A stretch of DNA of 64,000 nt from Paraflavitalea soli (GTDB taxonomy: Bacteria; Bacteroidota; Bacteroidia; Chitinophagales; Chitinophagaceae), in assembly GCF_003555545.1 (NCBI RefSeq), contig NZ_CP032157.1:6514546-6578545 (forward strand). Direction: 5' to 3'. Below the pieces are notes generated by a model, which ran no database searches, was not told the DNA's origin, and was given only the letters and a program-made list of their open reading frames with translations. Below are positions 25,330-34,031 of the stretch, piece after piece (the stretch's first letter is position 1; every line of letters begins with the position of its first letter). Both the position numbers and the translations under genes were made by a program.

Positions 25330-25977
25330 TTACCAGTCCTTCTCCTGCTGACTGGCAGCGCGGGTTTTGTTTTGCTGCATTTTACGCTGTACTTCCTGTT
25401 CCTTCTGTTCCAGCGATTTGAGGAATTGCTCTATCTTTTTCTTGTCCAGATTTTGTTTGGGCTGCGGCTTAGGTTGTTGCTTTTGCTGCTTCTTCTGGTC
25501 CTTTTGATCCTTCTGTTCCTGGTCCTTCTTGTCTTTCGCCTCATTCTGCTTTTTCAGCTCCGCCAGCGCCTTTTCCAGGTTGTACCGCGTATCCTCGTCC
25601 TGCGGATTTAACCGAAGGGACTTTTTATAGGCATCAATGCTTTCCTGCAGCTTCTTTTGTTTGGATAAAGACACCCCTTTATTGTACAACGATCTTTGTT
25701 TGAGTTCATTGGTAGTGGCTGTGGTGGCCGCATCTTCAAAGTTCTTTTCCGATCCGGGAAAGTCTTCCTTGCGGAATTGGGCATTGCCCAGGTTATAATG
25801 GGTAACCGGATTATTAGGGTTTTGTGCTACAGCCTTTTCGTATTCAGGCAAAGCCTTGTCATATTTGCCTTCTTTGTATAGTTTATTGGCCGTGCGGATG
25901 GTCTTATTTTCAGTCTGTGCCTGTACTGAAAAAGCAACCGCTCCCAAACATGCTAATATGAGTAAGTGCTTTTTCAT
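25330..25977 (-). CDS. batC: TPR protein, BatC-like
   Basis: 215 residues. A signal peptide (ending V-Q-A-Q) is followed by about three tetratricopeptide repeats (residues 28-130: N-P-N-N-P-V-T-H-Y-N-L-G-N-A-Q and related units) and a highly charged K/Q/D-rich tail. It overlaps the preceding VWA gene by 4 bp, the usual batB-batC coupling of the Bacteroides aerotolerance operon. batA, batD and batE are not adjacent here. Confidence 0.85.
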   Translation of the reverse strand: MKKHLLILACLGAVAFSVQAQTENKTIRTANKLYKEGKYDKALPEYEKAVAQNPNNPVTHYNLGNAQFRKEDFPGSEKNFEDAATTATTNELKQRSLYNKGVSLSKQKKLQESIDAYKKSLRLNPQDEDTRYNLEKALAELKKQNEAKDKKDQEQKDQKDQKKQQKQQPKPQPKQNLDKKKIEQFLKSLEQKEQEVQRKMQQNKTRAASQQEKDW

Positions 25978-26975
25978 AGGATTGTACGCTTGCGTTCAGG
26001 ATAAAAGAATTCCAATACCAGCAGCAGCAATGCGCCGCCCAGGAACCAGGGAAAATAATGTTTGAAATTCTTAAAGGCACTGTCGTCCAAAGAGGTTTGC
26101 TCGATGGTGCCCAACTGCTTTTTCATAGCGTCTACGGCAGCTTCCGTATCGGCCAGCCTGATGTATACACCTTTGGTAGCGGCAGCCAGTTGCTGCAACT
26201 CTGGTTCATTCAATTTCGAGATCACGGTATTGCCGGCCTGGTCTTTCTTATAGTCATTGGTCACCGGATCGAGGATGGGCGATCCTTCTGGTGAGCCAAC
26301 GCCCACGGCATTGATCATCACCCCATCCTGCGCCAGCTGCTGTGCTAATGGCACTGCACCGGGATCATGATCTTCTCCATCGCTAATAAGTATTATGGAT
26401 TTAAACTTTCTTTCTTTACTGTTGAAGGCCGTATTGCTCATGCGCAAGGCTTCTGTGAGTACTGTTCCCTGGGCAGGCACTACATCCGGACCAGCCTGCT
26501 GTACAAACATACGGGCAGCACTATGGTCGGTAGTTAGTGGCATTTGCATATAAGCCCTGCCGGCAAACAATACCAGGGCAATGCGATCGTCGGGCAATTG
26601 GTCCATGAGTTTGTACACCATCTGCCGGGCCCTTTCAAGCCGGTTGGGTTTGATATCATCGGCCAGCATGCTCTTACTCACATCCATAGCGATCACAATG
26701 TCCACTCCTTTGCGTTGCACCTGTTCCATAGCACCTGGTTTTTGCAGGTTGGCCGCACCGGCAATAATGGCTGCCAGGGCGACTGCCAGGAACAGAAATT
26801 TAAACAAGAAGTTTTTAGGAGAATAACTGCTGGTCAGTTGCTGTACCAGTTTTTCATCACCGATCTTTTGGGTTGTTTTTTTCTTCCATCGAAGCACCCA
26901 CCAAAACAGGGCAATGACCAGCGGGATAGCTGCCAGTCCGATGAGGTATTCTATATGTTGAAAACGGAAGTCCAA
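25974..26975 (-). CDS. batB: Membrane VWA-domain protein, BatB-like
   Basis: 333 residues. Two N-terminal membrane helices (about 10-28 and 55-75), a von Willebrand A domain (88-290) with the MIDAS motif D-V-S-K-S and a second-site T, and a C-terminal helix (about 310-325). In Bacteroidota, Bat proteins are linked to oxidative-stress tolerance and envelope integrity. The start appears to be TTG at 26975, because no ATG precedes the conserved F-R-F-Q-H-I-E-Y beginning. That start abuts an 8-bp repeat array, which may have disturbed the original leader. Confidence 0.88.
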   Translation of the reverse strand: MDFRFQHIEYLIGLAAIPLVIALFWWVLRWKKKTTQKIGDEKLVQQLTSSYSPKNFLFKFLFLAVALAAIIAGAANLQKPGAMEQVQRKGVDIVIAMDVSKSMLADDIKPNRLERARQMVYKLMDQLPDDRIALVLFAGRAYMQMPLTTDHSAARMFVQQAGPDVVPAQGTVLTEALRMSNTAFNSKERKFKSIILISDGEDHDPGAVPLAQQLAQDGVMINAVGVGSPEGSPILDPVTNDYKKDQAGNTVISKLNEPELQQLAAATKGVYIRLADTEAAVDAMKKQLGTIEQTSLDDSAFKNFKHYFPWFLGGALLLLVLEFFYPERKRTIL

Positions 26976-27004
26976 TTTGATAATTAGCTAATTTGATAAT
27001 TTGA
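26973..27004. repeat. 8-bp degenerate tandem repeat (TAATTTGA type)
   Basis: Units CAATTTGA, TAATTAGC, TAATTTGA, TAATTTGA. It touches the TTG start codon of batB. Confidence 0.75.
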
Positions 27005-27166
27005 AAAATGGAAGCCCGGGATAAGTCTTCCCGCATATAAACTCAATAATCAAACCAAGTTAGAAAAATAACCATTTTTCGCCACATAAATAGAGGTATA
27101 TCAGCTAATTATCAGGTATTTAACGGTTGAGGTAATTCTCACATTCTCAAATTACCACAGTGGTAT

Positions 27167-27988
27167 TTACTTCTTCCCTTCCATAAACCCGTACAGCTTC
27201 AATATATCTTTCAATATTTTAATACGGGCGGACTTCATATCATAGTTGTGGTCGGGCGACTCTAGCTGCAAGGCAAAGAAATAAGGGTGGTTATTTTCCT
27301 CTATCCAGCCTACTATCCAGCCAAGTGCATGACCCTTTTCTGTAAATCCCCAACCGGTTTTATAGCTCAGGGTATAATTGGCATCTTTTTCCCACAGCAT
27401 CATATCCCGTACAATACGTTGGGAACGCTTTTGAAAAGGCAACTGATCAAAATAGAGTTTCTTCACAATACCCAGCTCTTCATCCGCGGTTACTTTCGCC
27501 GAATTGTCGAGCCAGAAAGTATCAAGGTTATTGCCAATGATAAACTTGCCATAGCGGCGGGCATAACCCAGGGTATCCAACCATTTTTGCATGGCCGGTT
27601 TGCCAATGCGGCGTGCCAGTTCCTGGTACCATGGCGGGCAGGAAATCCGAAAAGCATCCTGCATGCTCATATCCCGGTTGCATTCCGTACGACCCCGGTC
27701 CTTGCCATCCCAGGCAATCACCGTGCTGCTGTCCAACGCTGCGCCTGTTTCCAGGCCAATCAGTGAATTGACGATCTTGAAAGTAGAGGCGGGTAAATAA
27801 GTGCTGTCTGAAAACCGGGGTAAATTATATACCGTGAAATGGCCCAGGCCGTTGTCAAACAAACCGAAAGTGCCCGTCACTTTATTCTCATCAAAAAACT
27901 TCTTCAGGTTATTGTCTACCGTAACATTATTGGGCGAACAGGAAAAAATAACGATCGGCAGCAGGCAGCAGATTATCCAACGGCTCAT
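27167..27988 (-). CDS. Class D beta-lactamase homologue (lipoprotein) with altered motifs
   Basis: 273 residues. A lipoprotein signal ends I-F-S-C. The serine-enzyme motif S68-T-F-K71 is intact, as are K210-T-G and the W-containing loop (T-F-W-L). Two other class D motifs differ: the S-x-V triad reads S116-C-P118, and Y-G-N reads Y146-G-K148. The remaining sequence follows OXA enzymes closely (W-Y-Q-E-L-A-R-R-I-G, S-Y-K-T-G-W-G). It is probably a periplasmic penicillin-interacting enzyme; whether it hydrolyses beta-lactams cannot be decided from the sequence. BlaR/MecR sensor domains share this fold, but no membrane sensor part is present. Confidence 0.85.
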   Translation of the reverse strand: MSRWIICCLLPIVIFSCSPNNVTVDNNLKKFFDENKVTGTFGLFDNGLGHFTVYNLPRFSDSTYLPASTFKIVNSLIGLETGAALDSSTVIAWDGKDRGRTECNRDMSMQDAFRISCPPWYQELARRIGKPAMQKWLDTLGYARRYGKFIIGNNLDTFWLDNSAKVTADEELGIVKKLYFDQLPFQKRSQRIVRDMMLWEKDANYTLSYKTGWGFTEKGHALGWIVGWIEENNHPYFFALQLESPDHNYDMKSARIKILKDILKLYGFMEGKK

Positions 27989-28022
27989 GGTAAAAATTTG
28001 TGCGAAGGTATTTGAATTTGCC

Positions 28023-28553
28023 TTATTTCCGGCGAAGCACAGCCTTCTGGTAGGAGCGGATATGGTAACTATCTACTTTAGGTGAATCTTCTGTGCCCTG
28101 TCCGGTAGTAGCCACAGGCTTTGCCGGGTAAGAATAAAACTCTACCATAAGCAGCCCTTCTTCCAGCCAATAACTATTTAGGATCGTCGTGCCGCCTACT
28201 GTAAAAGCGCCGGAGAATTTGGCGCCCATCCAGTATTGATCCAATACAATGCCATTCACTTCATCGATCACCCAATGCCCTTTGGCCGTATCCACTGGTT
28301 TAAGCAGGTATGGCCGGTTATCTTCCGTGGCTTTGCCGTAAATAATATTCCAGGTATAGTGACCTGCACTGTCTTTGGAGGGTTGAATGTGCAGTTCCAT
28401 ATTGATGAGCTTAGGTTTAGCGGCCCCTTCCGTATACCAGTTGATCATTCCCTGCCAGTGGCCTACAAAGCCTCCCGGGAAAGAGGTAGGGTCCTGCGCT
28501 ATAGTGCCCATGCCGGTGAGTACAAAGCCTATGAATACTACAAGTGCCTTCAT
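28023..28553 (-). CDS. Secreted hypothetical protein
   Basis: 176 residues with a signal peptide of about 19 residues ending in I-A-Q. The mature part alternates beta strands with aromatic residues (F-V-G-H-W-Q-G-M-I-N-W, H-Y-T-W-N-I-I-Y-G, G-H-W-V-I-D-E-V-N-G-I-V-L-D-Q-Y-W), a pattern seen in lipocalin-like periplasmic barrels. Family not firmly recognised. It is isolated between the beta-lactamase-like gene and trehalase on the same strand. Confidence 0.65.
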   Translation of the reverse strand: MKALVVFIGFVLTGMGTIAQDPTSFPGGFVGHWQGMINWYTEGAAKPKLINMELHIQPSKDSAGHYTWNIIYGKATEDNRPYLLKPVDTAKGHWVIDEVNGIVLDQYWMGAKFSGAFTVGGTTILNSYWLEEGLLMVEFYSYPAKPVATTGQGTEDSPKVDSYHIRSYQKAVLRRK

Positions 28554-28632
28554 CTTGCCTTTTTAAGTAGCAACATACTGTTTAAAGTTTGCTATAGCAA
28601 GACCATTCGGTTGAACGGTGGTAAAGACGTTA

Positions 28633-30243
28633 TCAATTTGCTTCTTTAGGCAAACCATATTTACTGATCAGTTTCAGCAATACCCCGTTCGTCCAGCCAA
28701 AGCCATCCTGCCCCGCATATTCCCCGCCACCCGCTTCCAGCTTTGTATCCGCTACATTGTACTTTTCCATCAGTTTGCCCGTGCGTTGAAATACATCCAC
28801 ATTGAGTTTTATCCACCGGTCGGCAATATCCCTGGCCAGTTCCCGTTGGCCGCATCGGTCGAGGCCCCAGATGGTCATCCACTGCAAGGGTGCCCAGCCA
28901 TTCGGCGCATCCCATTGTTCCCCCGTGGCATTGGCCGTAGTTTGAATGCCGCCATCCCGCAGTAGTTTTTCTTTGATCACCTCCCCTGCCCGGCGGGCCA
29001 GCAGGCTCATATAATCCAGTTTCCTGTTAAAAAGACAGAATGGATACATTCCTGCCGGTGATACTATAGTAGATTGCTTACCTATGCGGTAGTTATAATC
29101 TGTATAAAAGTTGATCGTCTTGCTCCAGCAATATTTGTCAATAGCCAATATTCTTTTGTCTGCCCTTTTTCGGAATAGCGCTGATGTGCTGTCGTTGTGA
29201 TTGACCATAAATCCTTTGGCGATCACGATTTCCAGTTTGTACAAAAGCGCATTGAGGTCAACGGGAATATAATGCGTAGTTTGAATCGTCACCAGGCGTT
29301 TGACATCGGCAAACCAGCGGCTGCTGAAATCAATGCCACTCTCCGCCCCTGCACGCAGGTGTTGGTACATCTCTGTTTTATTGCGTTTGGATCTTTCGGC
29401 TGTCTCTATATCCTCGCGGTAGCTTTCCTGCCTGGGCGCCGGATTATCATCCCAATAACGGTTCATAACTGTACCGTCTTTTAGTTTTACTACCCGTTTC
29501 ACCGATTGCCCCGCGGTAAGCTTGGCAGCGCCTTCCATCCAGTAATTGTATTCCTTTTCCAGTTCAGGCAGGTAGGTGGCATAAGTAGAGTCGCCTTTTA
29601 TTTCGGCCAGCAGTTCCACCATCAGGGCAAAGAACGGCGGTTGGGAGCGGCTGAGGTAATAGGTTCTGTTGCCATTGGGGATATGCCCATAGGTGTTGAT
29701 GAGGTAGGCAAAGTTCTTCACCATATTTTCGATCATCACATGTTCGCCGCTTTCTTTCAACCCCAGCATGGTAAAATAGGAATCCCAGTAATAGATCTCC
29801 CGAAACCGGCCGCCGGGCACTATATAAGGATAGGGCAATGGTAAAAGTGAGCTACCTTCTCTGGCTGCACTGCCCACCGCAGGTGATGCCGGCGTGATAT
29901 CCGGTTCCCGGCGCAACACGCCCCACAGGTTTTTGATATGCATCACCACATCTTTCTCGCGGGTAATATAATTAAGCTGAGGTGTATGCGGTAGGTCAAA
30001 ATTCTCCTCTACAAATTTCTTAAGGTCCATTTGCGGACCTTTGCGCAAACCATAATCATACATGATATCTTTGGGGCTGCGTTTGGGAATGCAATCCACA
30101 AAGGTCTTTCCATCCGGAAATATTTTGCTCATCTGTACCTGGTGAAACAGATCGCCATAGATCTTATCGGGAGTGGCGGGCAACTGGGCCGCCGCAGACA
30201 ATAGATACCCCACTAACGAAATAAGCCATATCGTTCTTTTCAT
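28633..30243 (-). CDS. treA: Periplasmic alpha,alpha-trehalase, GH37
   Basis: 536 residues with a signal peptide (ending A-A-A-Q). Hydrolyses trehalose to two glucose. Both GH37 signatures are intact: P-G-G-R-F-R-E-I-Y-Y-W-D-S-Y near 155 and Q-W-D-A-P-N-G-W-A-P-L-Q-W near 440. The N-terminal G-D-L-F-H-Q-V-Q and D-C-I-P-K elements are also as in TreA. The enzyme is expected in the periplasm. No trehalose transporter is adjacent. Confidence 0.95.
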   Translation of the reverse strand: MKRTIWLISLVGYLLSAAAQLPATPDKIYGDLFHQVQMSKIFPDGKTFVDCIPKRSPKDIMYDYGLRKGPQMDLKKFVEENFDLPHTPQLNYITREKDVVMHIKNLWGVLRREPDITPASPAVGSAAREGSSLLPLPYPYIVPGGRFREIYYWDSYFTMLGLKESGEHVMIENMVKNFAYLINTYGHIPNGNRTYYLSRSQPPFFALMVELLAEIKGDSTYATYLPELEKEYNYWMEGAAKLTAGQSVKRVVKLKDGTVMNRYWDDNPAPRQESYREDIETAERSKRNKTEMYQHLRAGAESGIDFSSRWFADVKRLVTIQTTHYIPVDLNALLYKLEIVIAKGFMVNHNDSTSALFRKRADKRILAIDKYCWSKTINFYTDYNYRIGKQSTIVSPAGMYPFCLFNRKLDYMSLLARRAGEVIKEKLLRDGGIQTTANATGEQWDAPNGWAPLQWMTIWGLDRCGQRELARDIADRWIKLNVDVFQRTGKLMEKYNVADTKLEAGGGEYAGQDGFGWTNGVLLKLISKYGLPKEAN

Positions 30244-30296
30244 ACGCCGACCGGTTTGGATACTTCTAAATTAAGCATAATATCTGCCACATAAAA

Positions 30297-30321
30297 ATGC
30301 ACCCCCGTAAAAACGGGGGTG
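30297..30321 (-). terminator. Rho-independent terminator
   Basis: CACCCCCGT, AAAA loop, ACGGGGGTG. Read on the minus strand, it is followed by a T-rich stretch downstream of the haloperoxidase gene. Confidence 0.75.
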
Positions 30322-30358
30322 GTGCCATTTATAACTACTATAGACTAAAAACTAAAAT

Positions 30359-31912
30359 TTAATTACCGGCGCCATCAATTTTGGCGCGTTCTACCGCATA
30401 ACCTCCAATATTCTTTCCTACCTGCAGGCCCACTTCACAATCGGCCCGGTAATGGATACCGCCATACATGCGGGAGAGAGAGGCTTCAGAGGCCATGGCA
30501 TTGTAGGCGGCAGCTTTCTCAGGAACGATATGTGATAGAATAGCTGCGGCTGCCCCACTGAACGTAGAGTGGCCTGATATATAGGCTGGAAAATTAGGAA
30601 TACCAGTGAGCGTTTTGATCCGCGGGTCCAATTGTGTAGGCCGTGGGTTGAAATAAAAATACTTTGTATCCCAGCATACAATCGATGCATCCATCAGCGA
30701 CATATTCAGGAGTGCCATGTTGCGCGCCCAGCGCAGCTCACTATAGTTTTTTGTAATAAAATCCTCGGCGGCAATTGCATCCCAATGGCCGGCAGGTGTA
30801 TAGGTACCAGCCCCATCTGCCCAGAAATGAACAATGCGCAGCCGTTCACGCGTTGGGTTGTTGACATAATCGTAGATCTCGTTGGTTTCCTGCTTCATCT
30901 TATCACTACCTGTCAGGGGTGGTGGACCGGGTCTTAAGGATACAGCCGTGAGTGAGTCGAACAGAAAAGGCTTTACTTTCCCAAAGATAGGCAACATGGG
31001 TGGGCGTTTGGGTGCTTCCAGGCTATACCAGGGTTTTTCACCCCGGGCAATACAATCTGTTTCCAGTTGTGTCCATTGGGCCTGGTTACCGATGGCTGCT
31101 CCTGCCCTGTCGCTCCTGGCGCGTGTCACAAACTTCTGAGCAACTGCTTTTCCCAATGCCTCACCGGCTTCTATATCACTGCGCACATTGGCGCCTGCAA
31201 TGATCCGCGCACGCTTATGCTCTTCTGCTTTTTGTTGGATATAATCCTGGTCGCCGGGAAACAACAGTTTCAGCATTTCAACTGCAGCTCCCACTACTAC
31301 CGCATCTTCCGAAGGATAGGAAGGCAGGTCCGTTTGTGGTATCAATACATTGATCGTTGCATCTACTTTATAAGGTGCCGGGCGGTTGTACAATTTTTTA
31401 TAATGCCAGGCCGCTACCAGCGCATCGTACTGCGCGGCACTTACATAAGCATAAGCGCGGGCCGCATAAGGCGGGTTGGAAAAAGGGAATTGAGGATAAG
31501 CCAACGGATTATTGGCATTGGGAGCAGGATAAGTGCCATCCTCATTTTGATAAGGTGGCAGGTTGTGTTTAGCTACCAGTTCACGCAATATTTCATTCCA
31601 GCGAAGAATGGCGCCGGCACTCCAGTATTTAACAATCGCCTTTTCATCATTCGTAAGATCCGCCTGCCAGGTCTTGATCTCATTGATCTGCGCAATATAA
31701 TCGGGTGTATTGGTAGCAGCGGGCGCCGGTACGGCGAATTCCGTCGGACCGGTCAGCAACACCGGTTTCCAGGTGCCGCCATCAAGATCCGTTTTGGCTG
31801 GTTGTAAGGGTGCTGTATCGTCCGTTCTTCCTTTTACATCCTTGGAGCAGGAAAGCGGAATGGCCACAGCCACTGCTATTAATATCGTGAGAAAAAACAA
31901 CAGTTTTTTCAT
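30359..31912 (-). CDS. Vanadium-dependent haloperoxidase / PAP2-superfamily lipoprotein
   Basis: 517 residues from the ATG at 31912, one base after the stop of the preceding gene. The upstream extension of the frame to 32026 overlaps that gene and hides the signal. A lipoprotein signal ends P-L-S-C. The C-terminal 200 residues carry the PAP2/haloperoxidase phosphate- or vanadate-binding motifs: K-Y-F-Y-F-N-P-R-P near 435, S-G-H-S-T-F-S-G-A-A near 460, and S-R-M-Y-G-G-I-H-Y near 500. It could be a halide peroxidase or a phosphatase. It is fourth in an operon with two barrel proteins and a second haloperoxidase-like gene. Confidence 0.85.
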   Translation of the reverse strand: MKKLLFFLTILIAVAVAIPLSCSKDVKGRTDDTAPLQPAKTDLDGGTWKPVLLTGPTEFAVPAPAATNTPDYIAQINEIKTWQADLTNDEKAIVKYWSAGAILRWNEILRELVAKHNLPPYQNEDGTYPAPNANNPLAYPQFPFSNPPYAARAYAYVSAAQYDALVAAWHYKKLYNRPAPYKVDATINVLIPQTDLPSYPSEDAVVVGAAVEMLKLLFPGDQDYIQQKAEEHKRARIIAGANVRSDIEAGEALGKAVAQKFVTRARSDRAGAAIGNQAQWTQLETDCIARGEKPWYSLEAPKRPPMLPIFGKVKPFLFDSLTAVSLRPGPPPLTGSDKMKQETNEIYDYVNNPTRERLRIVHFWADGAGTYTPAGHWDAIAAEDFITKNYSELRWARNMALLNMSLMDASIVCWDTKYFYFNPRPTQLDPRIKTLTGIPNFPAYISGHSTFSGAAAAILSHIVPEKAAAYNAMASEASLSRMYGGIHYRADCEVGLQVGKNIGGYAVERAKIDGAGN

Positions 31913-31913
31913 G

Positions 31914-32876
31914 TCAATTAGTTTTTGAAGATGAAGGTTTGGTGGCTGATTTTTTACCATTAAAATTGAGGATATAGAATATGCCACCGTTTGCAGTGGT
32001 GGCCTGTCCCATATTCCTGCCGGCAATGGTATAATTTCCTCCGCCGATCACTGAAAGCCCTTGCACAGCAGGGATCTCATATTTAAAATTCACCCCCAGC
32101 CTCGTGGCATTCATCTCATTGCTGGGGAAGGGCATATTGTTGCGCGTAATGTCAAATCCGCCCAGCGTAGTCCAGTTGTCCAATACAGCTTCCGCGATAA
32201 TGCCACCAAACCGGTAGCCGGCGCGGAAATTAAAAGAAGCAGCATCGGGCATGTCTACCTTATTGGTCAGGTGCATTTCCGTGGTATAGTAGGCAGTGCG
32301 ATCGATGGTGATATTACTGCGTTGTACGTAAGTGCCCGAACCCGTCACAAAAAAACGTCCCAGCTGGTAATCGGCCATGGCACGCAGGTAAATATTCCGG
32401 CTGCGCAGGCCAATAGACAAAGGAAGGTAATCGGCTGCATAATTGGTAACCGGTAAAGAGTACCCGCCAATGGCATAGGCCGTGAAATCACCATTGCCCA
32501 TCTTCATTTCTATGGGCATCCATTTTACGTACAAACTCAGGTCCTGCACTCCTTCCATGCCATGCAGGGTGCCGGCAGATGCTTTGGTAGTCACGTAGGG
32601 CAGGCTAAATAGTACATTGAGTTTGTTGGTTATACCATAATTGCCCATTACGCCGATCATTTGGGTGGTTACCCGGCCCAGGTTTAGGTTCTCGCGTTTT
32701 AGTTTTCCTTCCCAGTAGTTAGTCCAATTGCTATAGCTGTACATCAGTCCGCTACAGAAATTGTTTTTGGTCATCATAATACCGTCAATATCTGTTTGCG
32801 CTGCGGCGGGCACCTGTATCAATGCCAGGCAGATTGCAGCTATTAAAAGGCGTTTGCAGTAGTTAAGGCAGATCAT
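31914..32876 (-). CDS. Outer-membrane beta-barrel protein of the haloperoxidase operon
   Basis: 320 residues. Signal peptide ends A-A-A-Q, followed by repeated amphipathic strands (L-N-V-L-F-S-L-P-Y, D-L-S-L-Y-V-K-W, F-T-A-Y-A-I-G-G-Y) as in MetA-pathway/transporter-type outer-membrane channels. The last strand (G-I-F-Y-I-L-N-F-N) is followed by a basic serine-rich tail. One base separates it from the downstream haloperoxidase start, so they are translationally coupled. Substrate unknown. Confidence 0.75.
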   Translation of the reverse strand: MICLNYCKRLLIAAICLALIQVPAAAQTDIDGIMMTKNNFCSGLMYSYSNWTNYWEGKLKRENLNLGRVTTQMIGVMGNYGITNKLNVLFSLPYVTTKASAGTLHGMEGVQDLSLYVKWMPIEMKMGNGDFTAYAIGGYSLPVTNYAADYLPLSIGLRSRNIYLRAMADYQLGRFFVTGSGTYVQRSNITIDRTAYYTTEMHLTNKVDMPDAASFNFRAGYRFGGIIAEAVLDNWTTLGGFDITRNNMPFPSNEMNATRLGVNFKYEIPAVQGLSVIGGGNYTIAGRNMGQATTANGGIFYILNFNGKKSATKPSSSKTN

Positions 32877-32915
32877 AATATGGGTTAAACAGTTAGAAAT
32901 AAAAGGCTGCCTCAG

Positions 32916-34007
32916 TTACAGCCTGAACGAAAGACCAAGATTGATCGAGTAATCTGCAAAGGCAGCATCACCCTGTGCATAGATCCCCGTGATATTCGTC
33001 CTTTGTTTATCAGCATAACTTTGCGTACGGTCGCGTTTTAGCGCCACTGGCACGGTGGCAAAGGCGCTCACTTGCTTAAACCGGTATACTATCCCAGGTT
33101 CGGCAGAGATCACATAGCCTGGTCTTCTGAAACCACTGCTGCCACCAATCAGGTCCTGCGCAGGCACACATTCCATTCGTATGCCCGCAGAGGCTGTGAA
33201 CCGGTCGACCGATACATTCGCACCCGCCCTGACCATGTATTGGTCCGGCACACTCATCACACTACTGCCATAAGTAATGGCAGTAGCGGCTACCGGGCTG
33301 CCACGGCCAGTGGATACCCCATTCTGTTCCCTTGGATTGAAGAGATAATAAAAACTGCCATATACACCGATCAGTTTGGAGAAATTGTAATAAGCATTTA
33401 TTTCAGTAGTGAAACCTGTGCCCCCGTCGCCCAATTGGATCGATTGGTCTACAGGCCCCAATATCTTTGTCGTATCATTCTTAACGAAGAAGTCCTCATA
33501 TTTATAATCCCCTGTCGGCAGCTTGATCCCCAGTCCTATCTGTATATTGGCATTGGGTGATTTAACTGGATCAAGAAGCCAATAGTAACCTGAAATGCGG
33601 ATATCGCCAATGCCAAAAGAATGCGTTTTGTGGCGGGCATTTTTAGCCGTATTGCCACCATGCTCATACAAGGAAGAGCGTGTATTGGCCAGAATGGGAA
33701 GGTCAATCGCCAGTGACCACTGCCTGTTGAAATGACGAACCAGCGCCAGGTCGAGCGTGTGTTGCCAGTTGATCACTTCAGTATTTTTTTCCAGCCTTTC
33801 CTTTTGCTCCTCTGTTCCTACAAAGTGGCGGAATGACCTGAAATAACGGTAAGAAGTATTCAGCTGCCAGCCTTTTTGTCCACCAGTTGCAGCATCTGGT
33901 TTGGTGCATACCGCGCCGGTGCTACGAATGGCAACGCAGCCTTGCGTATAAGCACGGCCAGCTGATAGGAACAAAATAAGGACACATATAGCAAGTAACT
34001 TTTTCAT
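32916..34007 (-). CDS. Outer-membrane beta-barrel protein of the haloperoxidase operon
   Basis: 363 residues. Signal peptide (about 1-21), then an N-terminal segment with two cysteines (Q-G-C-V-A-I-R-S-T-G-A-V-C). The remainder is amphipathic strands (W-Q-L-N-T-S-Y-R-Y-F-R-S, G-D-I-R-I-S-G-Y-Y-W) ending in the barrel-type terminus G-L-S-F-R-L. The two conserved cysteines near the mature N-terminus may form a disulfide. It sits between the first haloperoxidase-like gene (24 bp) and the second barrel gene (39 bp). Confidence 0.75.
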   Translation of the reverse strand: MKKLLAICVLILFLSAGRAYTQGCVAIRSTGAVCTKPDAATGGQKGWQLNTSYRYFRSFRHFVGTEEQKERLEKNTEVINWQHTLDLALVRHFNRQWSLAIDLPILANTRSSLYEHGGNTAKNARHKTHSFGIGDIRISGYYWLLDPVKSPNANIQIGLGIKLPTGDYKYEDFFVKNDTTKILGPVDQSIQLGDGGTGFTTEINAYYNFSKLIGVYGSFYYLFNPREQNGVSTGRGSPVAATAITYGSSVMSVPDQYMVRAGANVSVDRFTASAGIRMECVPAQDLIGGSSGFRRPGYVISAEPGIVYRFKQVSAFATVPVALKRDRTQSYADKQRTNITGIYAQGDAAFADYSINLGLSFRL

Positions 34008-34031
34008 ATGCAGTAGTTGTTTATTGATGGT

